Assembly (NCBI GenBank): GCA_014846205.1
Contig: RKAY01000118.1
Coordinates: 1 to 18,479, forward strand
From: Collinsella aerofaciens
Lineage (GTDB): Bacteria > Actinomycetota > Coriobacteriia > Coriobacteriales > Coriobacteriaceae
Length of the DNA: 18,479 nt
Direction of reading: 5' to 3'
In this document: piece by piece, positions 1 to 7,453 of the stretch
Layout: each line of letters opens with the position of its first letter
How positions within the stretch are numbered: the first letter of the stretch is position 1
Notes under the pieces: model-generated
The model's database searches: none
What the model was told of the DNA's origin: nothing
What the model saw: the letters and a program-made list of their open reading frames with translations, nothing else
Program-made: the position numbers and the translations under genes

Positions 1-58
1 TTTGAGGGCGGGCGGCGGACGGTAGGGGGAGTCCGGCGAGCGGTTGCCGGCCGAGGCC

Positions 59-127
59 TCTCTCCCAAGAGAGATAACACCGTCTACCTGCGGAATGGGA
101 CACGTGACGTTGGATTGTCCCGCAGGT
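59..127. terminator. Hairpin-rich intergenic stretch, possible terminator of an upstream gene
   Basis: A 6-bp stem-loop (TCTCTC, loop CCAA, GAGAGA) lies at 59-74. A second structure pairs ACCTGCGG (86-93) with CCGCAGGT (120-127); inside it GGGACA (97-102) can instead pair with TGTCCC (116-121). No T-run follows, so use as a terminator is a guess. Positions 1-58 are GC-rich and show no gene. Confidence 0.3.
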
Positions 128-195
128 GGGAACGCGGGACGCGCGGCTGTTCTTCTCGGCTGCGGCTCGTCTTCGTAGCATCCATGCCAGAAAGC

Positions 196-215
196 CGGTC
201 CCACGCGAGGGACCG
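196..215 (+). promoter_or_regulatory. Leader hairpin just upstream of the thiolase-like gene
   Basis: CGGTCCC (196-202) and GGGACCG (209-215) form a perfect 7-bp stem with a 6-base loop, ending 22 bases before the start codon at 238. The ribosome binding site AAGGA lies at 226-230, just outside the stem. It could stabilise the transcript or modulate initiation; no regulator is indicated. Confidence 0.3.
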
Positions 216-237
216 CCAAGGGATAAGGATGTGAACC

Positions 238-1581
238 ATGGTCAAGCTTGGCAAGAACGCTCGAAGCGTGTCCATCGTCGGCGTGGGCTGCACGCCGTTC
301 AAGGACTTCGAGACCCACCCCGAGACCCAGGGCATCGGCGAGGGCGAGGCCTTTGGCTACGCCGCGCTGGAGGCCATCGCCGACGCCGGCCTCGAGCCGC
401 GCGACGTGGACTTCTTCTACCACGGCAGCGCCAACCCCTACCTGGTGGGAGACTGCATCACCCCCAACATGCAGGTGGCCGACTGGATCGGCATGCGCGC
501 CAAGGGCTCCGTCCACCACTCCGAGGCCTGCTGCACCGGCTACGTGGCACTCGAGCAGGCCGTCATGGCCGTGGCCTCCGGCACCTACGACGTCGTGCTC
601 TCCGGCGCCTGCGACCTGGCCTCCACGCTTCCGGTGGAGCACCAGCCGTCCCACATCCGCCAGGACTTCCCGCTCTCCGTCATGATCCCGTCCCTGGACA
701 AGATCTACGACCGCGCCTACGGACGCCCGCTTGACGGCGCCTTCGGCGTGTCCTTCGACAACTGGATCAACGAGTACTCCATGCAGTACGACATCGACGC
801 CGACAAGATCGACGACGCCCTGAACGGCCTCACCAAGAGCCTGCGCCGCGGCGCCGTGGCCAACCCGCTTGCCTGGTACGAGACCACGGTCGAGCAGGAC
901 GCCAAGGCCAACGGCTTTGCGACCGCCGACGAGTACCTCAAGTCCATGTACAACCCCAAGGTCACCCAGTACCTGCGCGTGACCGGCTTCGAGAAGAAGT
1001 GCGACGGCGCGGCGGCCCTGGTGGTCATGCCCACCGAGAAGGCCCTGGCCATGGGCGTGCCCCACACCCCCATCGAGGTCCTGGGCACCGGCGCCTCCGC
1101 CGTTGAGGCGGGCCTGGTCCACAACGAGCACTGGGCCACGAAGGTCGCCGCCCAGCAGGTCTACGAGCTCACCGGCGTCTCTCCCGACGAGGTCGACCTC
1201 TTCATGTGCAACGACTTCTTCCTGGCCTCCGAGATCGTCTCCGCGGAGGAGTGCGGCTACATCCCGCGTGGCGAGGCCTGGCGCTACGCCATCGACGGCC
1301 GCACCTTCCGCGGTACCGTCTACACCGGCATCCCCGAGCAGCTGCTCGCGGGCACCGAGGCTGGCAAGATCGACGTGGTGGCGCGCGCCACCTACTCCAG
1401 CCGCGCCATCGCCAACGCCTACACCGACGCCCTCGCGCGCTCGGCCGCGGCTTATAAGGACGCGAACGACAGCAAAGGCGACAAGGCAGACGCTTCTGAC
1501 AAGACAAACGCCCCCGATGAGCCTACGGCCAACCCGACCGCCGCAAACGGGGCCACCGAGGAGGCTGGCGCCCATGCGTAA
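238..1581 (+). CDS. Thiolase-superfamily protein (SCP-x/thiolase-like) lacking the C-terminal catalytic motifs
   Basis: The 447-residue product resembles the SCP-x/acetyl-CoA acetyltransferase branch of thiolases: VSIVGVGCTPF at 11-21, the nucleophile-loop pattern EACCTGYVALEQAV with candidate acyl-accepting Cys98, KCDGAAALVV at 254-263, and CNDFF at 324-328 where this branch has HDCF/NEAF. Beyond about residue 345 it departs from the family. I find no GHP box, which normally carries the catalytic His, and no C-terminal Cys-Gly-Gly loop; the protein ends in a hydrophilic, low-complexity tail of about 45 residues. Start ATG has AAGGA seven bases upstream. Its stop overlaps the next gene's start by 8 bases, so the two are probably translationally coupled. 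Codons end almost always in G or C, suggesting good expression. It may be a non-canonical thiolase, an acyl-CoA-binding protein or a partner subunit; substrate unknown. Confidence 0.7.
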   Translation: MVKLGKNARSVSIVGVGCTPFKDFETHPETQGIGEGEAFGYAALEAIADAGLEPRDVDFFYHGSANPYLVGDCITPNMQVADWIGMRAKGSVHHSEACCTGYVALEQAVMAVASGTYDVVLSGACDLASTLPVEHQPSHIRQDFPLSVMIPSLDKIYDRAYGRPLDGAFGVSFDNWINEYSMQYDIDADKIDDALNGLTKSLRRGAVANPLAWYETTVEQDAKANGFATADEYLKSMYNPKVTQYLRVTGFEKKCDGAAALVVMPTEKALAMGVPHTPIEVLGTGASAVEAGLVHNEHWATKVAAQQVYELTGVSPDEVDLFMCNDFFLASEIVSAEECGYIPRGEAWRYAIDGRTFRGTVYTGIPEQLLAGTEAGKIDVVARATYSSRAIANAYTDALARSAAAYKDANDSKGDKADASDKTNAPDEPTANPTAANGATEEAGAHA

Positions 1582-2047
1582 CCCGTTTGCCCTCCTTGGG
1601 CGCCACCTCTGGCGCAACCGCAATTTCTATCTCAAAGCCGTCAACGCCGCGGCCGTCGTCGCCATCGTGGCGGGCTACAGCAGCTGGGCCGCCCAGGCGG
1701 CAGAGGCCGACGCCCGCACCCAGGCGGAGGCTGTCCAGGCCGAGCGCTCGCAGACGCGCGGCGCCTACGACACCGACGGCACCTTCGAGGGCAGCGCCCA
1801 GGGCTACGGCGGCACTGTCACCTGCCGCGTGACCATCGAGAACGGATACATCGAAAGCGTCGAGGTCACGGACCACGCCGGCGAGACCCCCGCCTACTTT
1901 GCGCAGGCCGAGGGCCTCACGCAGACCATCTGCGATGCCCAGGGAACCAACGTCGACACCGTCTCGGGTGCCACGTTCTCGAGTGCCGGCATCCTAAACG
2001 CCGTCAACGCGGCGCTTGAGCAGAGCAACGCCGGAGGTACGCAGTAA
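1574..2047 (+). CDS. Membrane-anchored FMN-binding domain protein (flavinylation substrate)
   Basis: The 157-residue protein has an N-terminal membrane anchor (about 19-41), an Ala/Glu/Gln-rich linker, and a C-terminal FMN_bind domain (about 64-150). The domain carries DTVSGAT at 128-134, the motif in which ApbE-type transferases attach FMN through a phosphoester to the Thr (here Thr134). The same fold occurs in RnfG, NqrC and the PplA carrier of Gram-positive extracellular electron transfer. The start ATG at 1574 lies inside the end of the upstream gene and has GGAG-type Shine-Dalgarno bases at 1558-1564. Its stop overlaps the next start (TAATG). With the Fe-S protein and ApbE directly downstream, an extracytosolic one-flavin electron carrier is the natural reading. 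The acceptor is not evident. Confidence 0.85.
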   Translation: MRNPFALLGRHLWRNRNFYLKAVNAAAVVAIVAGYSSWAAQAAEADARTQAEAVQAERSQTRGAYDTDGTFEGSAQGYGGTVTCRVTIENGYIESVEVTDHAGETPAYFAQAEGLTQTICDAQGTNVDTVSGATFSSAGILNAVNAALEQSNAGGTQ

Positions 2048-3084
2048 TGGCCAGGACTGCATCCACCAAGACCCGCGGTGCAAAGCGCCCCGCGGGAACC
2101 CTTGAGAGCCTGCGCAACGGCGCAAACGTCATCGCGCACCCCAAGAACAAGATGCAGGAGCGCCTGCGCCGACAGTACCTCCATCGCGGTGTGCGCTGGT
2201 GCGTACAGTTCGGCTTTCTCATCTGCTTCCCGGCCGCCTGGAACGCCGCCTTCAACGGCGTCAAGTACATCTTCACGCAGCTCGGGAGCCATGCACCCAT
2301 CGAACTCACCGGCTTTTTATCCCTGCTTTTGGCCCTCTTGGCCTTCACCTGCGTGTTCGGCCGTTTCTTCTGCGGCTTTGCCTGCGCCTTCGGTACGCTC
2401 GGCGATATCGTCTACGCGCTTGCAACCCCGCTGCGCCGGACACTCCGCCTTGAGGGCAAGGGCGCGCACCGGCTCCCCACGGGCGTGCAGCACGCGCTCC
2501 AGCTCGTCAAGTACGCCGTCCTCGTGGGCATCTGCGCCCTCTGCGTGATGGGTATCTGGCCCCAGGTCTCGGGCGCGAGCCCCTGGGTCGCCTTCGCCGG
2601 CATCACTGCGCGCTCGCTCGAGGGCATCGCGCCCACGGCCTTTGCCGCGCTTGGCGCGGTCATGGTTGGGATGGCCTTTGTCGAGCGTTTCTTCTGCCAG
2701 TTCCTCTGCCCCTTCGGCGCCATATTCTCGCTGCTGCCAGTGTTGCCGGTCTCGCTTTTCAACCGCCGCCGCGAAAGCTGTGCGCGCGGTTGCAACCGCT
2801 GCCAGGACAGCTGCCCGGTGCGCATCCACCCCGAGCGCGCCGACCTGCGATCGGGCGAGTGCATCGCCTGCGGGCGCTGCGCCGATGGCTGCCCCATGGC
2901 CAACGTGACGCTCGCCCGGCTCGACGGCTTTAAGCGCGATCAAGCAACCGACGATGCCAGCGAGCTCGCGCAGGGCAACACCCGCAAGCGCCCGCCCGCA
3001 GGGCCCGCCATTCGCGGGACCGAGGTTGCGCTCACGCTCGTCAAGGCTGCCATCCTCGCCGCGCTCTGCTACCTGCTCATGTAG
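2047..3084 (+). CDS. NapH/MauN-like polytopic membrane protein with 4Fe-4S clusters
   Basis: The 345-residue protein has roughly five to six membrane segments (about 50-70, 85-106, 152-172, 195-213, 218-235, 325-345). Two CxxxCxFG-type motifs lie at membrane edges (C109/C113 and C217/C221, the second followed by P). A soluble double ferredoxin stretch follows: C245, C249, C252, C256, then C272, C275, C278, C282. This is the layout of NapH/NosR-C-terminal/MauN proteins, which pass electrons from the quinone pool or a dehydrogenase across the membrane. The start overlaps the previous stop by one base, so it is co-translated with the FMN-binding protein, its probable electron acceptor. The electron donor is not encoded nearby. 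Confidence 0.85.
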   Translation: MARTASTKTRGAKRPAGTLESLRNGANVIAHPKNKMQERLRRQYLHRGVRWCVQFGFLICFPAAWNAAFNGVKYIFTQLGSHAPIELTGFLSLLLALLAFTCVFGRFFCGFACAFGTLGDIVYALATPLRRTLRLEGKGAHRLPTGVQHALQLVKYAVLVGICALCVMGIWPQVSGASPWVAFAGITARSLEGIAPTAFAALGAVMVGMAFVERFFCQFLCPFGAIFSLLPVLPVSLFNRRRESCARGCNRCQDSCPVRIHPERADLRSGECIACGRCADGCPMANVTLARLDGFKRDQATDDASELAQGNTRKRPPAGPAIRGTEVALTLVKAAILAALCYLLM

Positions 3085-3173
3085 GGCACGCGCACCCGCG
3101 GCCCGGCACCCCGTCAACACCGAGTCGTGCAGGCGCAGGCTCATCCGTAACGCCACCGACCAGAAAGCTCACC

Positions 3174-4247
3174 ATGATCCAGACCCCCCACACCATCGAC
3201 CGCCGCACGTTTATCGCCCTCGCAGGCGGGGCCCTCGTCTCTTGCGCCGGTGCACTTACCGGCTGCTCGGGCACGCAGGGCGACTCGGGCTCTGTAACCG
3301 CGTCCAAAGCGGGCTCCGCGGGCTCCGACAGCTCGCCCAAGGTGCAGAGCACGACGCTCTTTGTCTTCGACACTGTCGTGAATATCAGCGCCCAATGCAG
3401 CAAAAAGGTCATGGACGAGGTCGCCGACCGCTGCACCTACTTTGAGAACAAGTTCTCGCGCACCGTGGAGGGCTCGGATATCTGGAACATCAACAATGCA
3501 GGCGGCAAGCCCGTGGAAGTCGCGCACGAGACCGCCGAGGTCATCGAGGCAGCCATCCGCTACGCCGAGGAGTCCGACGGGCTCTTTGACATCACCATCG
3601 GCGCCGTCTCGAGCCTCTGGGATTTTGACAACGAGGTCAAGCCCGCAGATGAGGACATCCAGGCGGCACTGCCCCATGTCGACTATCGCACCATCACGGT
3701 CGACGGTACCACCGTCACCCTCTCCGACCCCGAGGCCAAGCTCGACTTGGGTGGTATCGCCAAGGGCTACATCACCGACGACCTCGTGGCGCTCTTTAAG
3801 AAGAGCGGCGTCAGAGATGCTTCCATCAGCCTGGGCGGCAACGTCTACGTGATGGGCAAGAGCTTTGACGGCGACGCCTGGAACGTGGGCGTGCAAGACC
3901 CCAACGGCGCGCAGGACGACGTGCTCGCCACCGTCAAGACGCGCAACCGCTCCCTTGTGACGAGCGGCCTCTACGAACGCAGCTTTGAGCAGGACGGACA
4001 GCTCTACTACCACATCCTCGACCCCAAAACGGGCTATCCCGCAAGCACCGACCTCAAGAGCGCCTCAATCATGACCAAAAAATCCGTGCTTGGGGACGCC
4101 TACTCTACCATCCTGTTTTTGCTCGGCCACGACCGCGCCATGGAGCTCATCGAAAGCGATGAGCGCTTTGAGGGCGGCGTTTTAGTCGATATGGACGATC
4201 GCGCCACCAAGAGCGACGGCTCGGCGTTCAAGATCTTGCAGGACTAG
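3174..4247 (+). CDS. apbE: FAD:protein FMN transferase (ApbE family), predicted lipoprotein
   Basis: This 357-residue enzyme moves FMN from FAD onto a Thr of an FMN_bind domain outside the membrane, using Mg2+. The N-terminus has twin arginines (R10-R11), a hydrophobic stretch and the lipobox LTGC with Cys31, so Tat export followed by lipidation is plausible. Family motifs are intact: LDLGGIAKGYITD near 197-209, ISLGGNVYVMG, HILDPKTGYPA, and DAYSTILFLLG with the metal-binding Asp. The length is typical. It sits 89 bases after the Fe-S gene and only a few bases before the EetA-like gene. Its likely substrate is the SGAT protein at 1574-2047. The ribosome binding site before ATG is weak (AGAAAG). 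Confidence 0.93.
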   Translation: MIQTPHTIDRRTFIALAGGALVSCAGALTGCSGTQGDSGSVTASKAGSAGSDSSPKVQSTTLFVFDTVVNISAQCSKKVMDEVADRCTYFENKFSRTVEGSDIWNINNAGGKPVEVAHETAEVIEAAIRYAEESDGLFDITIGAVSSLWDFDNEVKPADEDIQAALPHVDYRTITVDGTTVTLSDPEAKLDLGGIAKGYITDDLVALFKKSGVRDASISLGGNVYVMGKSFDGDAWNVGVQDPNGAQDDVLATVKTRNRSLVTSGLYERSFEQDGQLYYHILDPKTGYPASTDLKSASIMTKKSVLGDAYSTILFLLGHDRAMELIESDERFEGGVLVDMDDRATKSDGSAFKILQD

Positions 4248-4255
4248 GAGCCATG

Positions 4256-4669
4256 ATGGTCAAGCGCAAAGGTGCGCGCGACGGGCGCGACAACAAAAGA
4301 CTCAACCTCATCCTGGTTTTGGCGATAGCGGCCGTCGCATGCGTCGGCTTGGTCGCCACGCGTCTGATGGGAGCAAACACGAACGCCGACACGGCCACAG
4401 TCGTTATCCGCGATGGAGAGCAAAACGTCTACGAGCTTCCTCTGAACCAGAACACGGCCAAGACCGTTACAACCGACTTGGGAACCAACCTCATCGAAAT
4501 CAAAGACGGACGCGTGCACGTCGAGGAGGCAGACTGCCCCAACCAGGACTGCATGCACCAGGGCTGGATTGACGCTGCCGGGGAGCAAATTGTCTGCCTT
4601 CCGCACAAGCTTACCGTCGATATCGTCGACGAGAGCGCCGAGACCACCTACGACGTAGTGGGGAGCTAA
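4256..4669 (+). CDS. EetA-like NusG domain II-containing membrane protein
   Basis: The 137-residue protein has a short basic N-terminus, one membrane segment (about 17-36) and a small extracytosolic domain with the NusG-II/EetA signature: ADCPNQDCMHQGWI followed by IVCLPHKLTVDI. In Listeria the EetA and EetB genes belong to the flavin-based extracellular electron transfer locus, next to ApbE and an ECF-type component, as here. ATG 4256 is preferred because AGGAG at 4246-4250 sits five bases upstream; ATG 4253 would be only two bases away. The gene is embedded between apbE (stop at 4247) and the EetB-like gene (start at 4673). The biochemical role of EetA is not settled; the paired cysteines suggest a metal or redox site. 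Confidence 0.8.
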   Translation: MVKRKGARDGRDNKRLNLILVLAIAAVACVGLVATRLMGANTNADTATVVIRDGEQNVYELPLNQNTAKTVTTDLGTNLIEIKDGRVHVEEADCPNQDCMHQGWIDAAGEQIVCLPHKLTVDIVDESAETTYDVVGS

Positions 4670-4672
4670 TCC

Positions 4673-5830
4673 GTGGAGATGGTCGATATCGAGCACACTC
4701 GCCGTCTAGCGCGCGTTTCGCTGTTGTGCGCCTGCGCATTGGTGCTGTCCTATCTGGAGACCATGATTCCGCTGCCCATCGCGGTGCCCGGCATTAAACT
4801 GGGTCTTGCCAACGTGGCCGTAGTCGTCGCGCTCTATACGCTCGATGTCAAAAGCGCCGGTGCCGTTGCGCTCGTCAAGGTCTTTGCATCGGGCTTTTTG
4901 TTTGGTTCGCCCATGATGCTCGCCTATAGCCTAGGCGGCACGGTCCTCGCCTTTATCGGCATGGTCGCCCTTGCTGCCGTGCCGGGTGTTGGTTTGGTGC
5001 CCGTGAGCATGCTTGCCGCCGTGCTGCACAATGTAGGCCAGCTAGGCGTTGCCGCCATGGCGCTGCAGACCCCGGCAGTCTTTATCAATCTGGGCGTTCT
5101 GGGCGTCGCTGCCTGCGTCACCGGCGGCATTACGGGCGCAGTGGCAGAAGGTGCACTCGCCGGTATTGAGCAAGCCGATGACATACGTCCCTCCGTCGAT
5201 TGCGCTGCACTTGCCGCCAATATCGTGGCAGGAGAGCGCATCGCCTTTGTCGGCACCAACGGCAGTGGCAAAAGCACCTGTGCACTCGAGCTTGCGGGGC
5301 TACTCAAAGATGCAAACGGGCCCGCCATGCGCGCGCAGGGCACCGTAGGCCTTGCTTTTCAGGATCCCGATAACCAGATCGTCGCTCCAGTCGTGCGAGA
5401 TGACATCGCCTTTGGACTCGAAAACCGCGGTGTCCCCCGCGACGAAATGCGTTCAGAAGTCTTGCAGGCACTCAGCGAGCTTGGCATTGTCGAGCTTGAG
5501 CAACGCGATGTCGCCACGCTCTCGGGCGGTCAAAAACAGCGCGTGGCGGCGTCGGGATTGGTTGCGCTCACCCCTTCGCTCATGATTTTTGACGAGACGA
5601 CCGCCATGCTCGACGAGATCGCCCGCGAGGCCGTCAATGATCTCATCGACCATCTTTGCCAGCGCGATATTGCCGTGATCCAGGTCACGCAGCTGCTCGA
5701 CGAGGTCGCTCGCGCCGACCGCGTCGCCGTCTTCGAGGCGGGCGCCATCGCATACCTGGGTGCCGTGCAAGATCTTGCCGACCAGCGCGATCTGCTCATT
5801 CGATGCGGCCTGGAGGAACTGTGTCGTTAA
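4673..5830 (+). CDS. EetB-like (Gx/HepT-type) membrane domain fused to an ECF ATPase domain
   Basis: This 385-residue chain is a fusion. Residues 1-165 form a polytopic Gx-transporter/EetB domain (hallmark ETMIPLPIAVPGIKLGLANV at 29-48), an S-component-like fold long annotated as heptaprenyl diphosphate synthase component I. Residues about 175-385 are an EcfA-type ATPase: Walker A GTNGSGKST 194-202, Q-loop Q230, signature LSGGQ 283-287, Walker B D307/E308. The ATPase half begins only about 25 residues before Walker A, without an obvious A-loop aromatic, and the H-loop position reads VTQLLDE (Gln340) instead of THD. Start GTG 4673 follows a GGGGAG stretch at about 4659-4664. Its end overlaps the next gene by 10 bases. 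It likely pairs with that product in one flavin-handling ECF complex. Confidence 0.8.
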   Translation: MEMVDIEHTRRLARVSLLCACALVLSYLETMIPLPIAVPGIKLGLANVAVVVALYTLDVKSAGAVALVKVFASGFLFGSPMMLAYSLGGTVLAFIGMVALAAVPGVGLVPVSMLAAVLHNVGQLGVAAMALQTPAVFINLGVLGVAACVTGGITGAVAEGALAGIEQADDIRPSVDCAALAANIVAGERIAFVGTNGSGKSTCALELAGLLKDANGPAMRAQGTVGLAFQDPDNQIVAPVVRDDIAFGLENRGVPRDEMRSEVLQALSELGIVELEQRDVATLSGGQKQRVAASGLVALTPSLMIFDETTAMLDEIAREAVNDLIDHLCQRDIAVIQVTQLLDEVARADRVAVFEAGAIAYLGAVQDLADQRDLLIRCGLEELCR

Positions 5831-7359
5831 CCTGCTCAAACATAACCATCCGCCATCCCGAAGCAGACGCCTGTACCCTATCTCATGTTTCGCTGGAAAT
5901 AAGGCCCGGCAGCGTGATCGGTATCGCAGGCGCCTCTGGCTCCGGCAAGTCAACGCTACTGCGTGTCCTTGCCGGAGCGCTTGCCGTGCAGGCGGGGTCT
6001 GTCGTAGCGGACGGCACCGCGCTTGGTACACACCCCACGGCAGATGAGCTTCGTACGCACCGCAAAACCGTGGCGCTCGTGCAGCAACGCCCCGAGCAGC
6101 AGTTTTTTGCCGCCACGGTCTTTGACGAGGTGGCGTTTGGCCCTCGCAATCTTGGACTGGACGAAGCCGAGGTCAAGCGACGCGTTGGCACATCGCTCGC
6201 CAGCGTCGGGTTCGATCTCGCCGCTATCGGCGATACAAATCCCTTTGCCCATTCTGGCGGAGAGCAGCGCCGTATCGCCGTTGCCGATATGCTCGCGCTC
6301 GAGACACCGTATTTGCTGCTCGACGAGCCAACCGCTGGACTCGATCCCCGCGCCCACCGGCTGCTGCTCGAGCACTTGGCTCAACTCGCACGCCACGGCC
6401 GCGGCATTGTTATCGCCACGCACGATTCGCGTGTGCTGAGCATCTGCGACAAGGCCTTTCGACTGCAGGACGGCTTGCTGCTGCCGCTAAGTTCCGAGGG
6501 CGTCCAGATGGCAGCCGTTGGCGCAGAGGCCACGCATCCCGCGGAAACCGGACATACCCCGTTGGCATCCAAGGCGGTCTCGTTTGGCATTTTTCGTCCG
6601 GGGTCAAGCCTCGTTCACCTGCTGCACCCCGCCACCAAGCTTGTATTCTGTCTGCTCTTTATGATTGCCGGCTTTATCGCCCAGCAGCCCGGCGCCCTTG
6701 CCGCCGTCGCGCTCGCCGCATTCGCCTCGCTCGCCGCAAGCGGCAGCTCGATGCGCCAGGCACTTCGTGCCCTCAAGCCATTTCGCTGGCTTATGGGGTT
6801 TGTCCTGGTCTTCAACGCACTCTTTACCGCATCGGGGACCCTGCTGTTGCAGGCGGGACCCGTGCAGATCACCTCGGGAGGCCTGCTCTTTGGCGCGCTT
6901 TGCGTGCTGCGTTTTGCCCTCATTATGCTGGGAACGTCGACGCTCATGGCGACCACCTCCCCCACTGCACTCGCCGATGGCGCCGCGGCGCTTCTGAGGC
7001 CCCTCGCCCGTTTTGGCCTGCGCACCGACGATGCCACCGTCACCATGCAGCTCACGCTTCGTTTTGTCCCCGTGCTTATTGAGGAATTCAATCGTATCAA
7101 GGCCGCTCAGGAAGCGCGCTTGGCGCGCTTTGACAGTCCCTCGCCCCTGCAGCGTGCACGTGCTTTTATTCCCGTCATCACGCCCTTGTTTAGCAGCGCG
7201 CTGCGACGCTCCGACACGCTCGCACTCGCTATGGTCAACCGCGAATATGGAACGCGCCCGCCTGTCAGCAGAACCTGTCTGCGCGACTATCGCTTTGACC
7301 GGGCAGACCTTGCTGTTCTGACGCTCGGATGCTGCATCGTTGCGATTGCGCTGCTCTAG
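5821..7359 (+). CDS. ECF transporter ATPase fused to an EcfT-type transmembrane subunit
   Basis: In this 512-residue fusion, residues 1-225 are a complete EcfA'-type ATPase: Walker A GASGSGKST 37-45, Q-loop QQRPEQQFF near 88-96, signature HSGGE 144-148, Walker B LLLDEP with D168/E169, H-loop His201. Residues about 252-512 are a CbiQ/EcfT-type permease with several membrane helices and the two coupling motifs, AQEARL (429-434) and a second around 460-477 (ALRRSDTLALAM). GTG 5821 is preferred: GGAGGA lies just upstream (about 5812-5817) and the reading frame upstream of 5803 lacks ECF similarity. The next best start is ATG 5803. It would supply T, A' and an intact ATP site to the neighbouring EetB-A fusion. 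Position after apbE-eetA-eetB suggests a FmnA-like role in flavin trafficking; a cobalt or vitamin transporter is the alternative. Confidence 0.85.
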   Translation: MSLTCSNITIRHPEADACTLSHVSLEIRPGSVIGIAGASGSGKSTLLRVLAGALAVQAGSVVADGTALGTHPTADELRTHRKTVALVQQRPEQQFFAATVFDEVAFGPRNLGLDEAEVKRRVGTSLASVGFDLAAIGDTNPFAHSGGEQRRIAVADMLALETPYLLLDEPTAGLDPRAHRLLLEHLAQLARHGRGIVIATHDSRVLSICDKAFRLQDGLLLPLSSEGVQMAAVGAEATHPAETGHTPLASKAVSFGIFRPGSSLVHLLHPATKLVFCLLFMIAGFIAQQPGALAAVALAAFASLAASGSSMRQALRALKPFRWLMGFVLVFNALFTASGTLLLQAGPVQITSGGLLFGALCVLRFALIMLGTSTLMATTSPTALADGAAALLRPLARFGLRTDDATVTMQLTLRFVPVLIEEFNRIKAAQEARLARFDSPSPLQRARAFIPVITPLFSSALRRSDTLALAMVNREYGTRPPVSRTCLRDYRFDRADLAVLTLGCCIVAIALL

Positions 7360-7453
7360 GGCTCGGCATACCATGCCACTCGCCGGAATGCGGCATGTAA
7401 CCTGCATGTCGTTTGCGATAATGCCTATATCAATGCTTTGAGAGGAGTCCCCC

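Noticed and set aside
126..734. 202-residue open frame overlapping the thiolase-like gene
   Set aside because: Arg/His/Pro-rich composition typical of a shifted high-GC frame; no motif; the overlapping frame has clear thiolase signatures.
1240..1581. Frameshift as explanation for the missing thiolase C-terminus
   Set aside because: Translations of the other frames show no GHP or Cys-Gly-Gly motifs, so a single indel does not restore the family sequence.
5656..5820. N-terminal extension of the ATPase-EcfT fusion
   Set aside because: The extra 55 residues are Arg-rich, lie inside the upstream gene and show no family similarity; GTG 5821 has a strong ribosome binding site.
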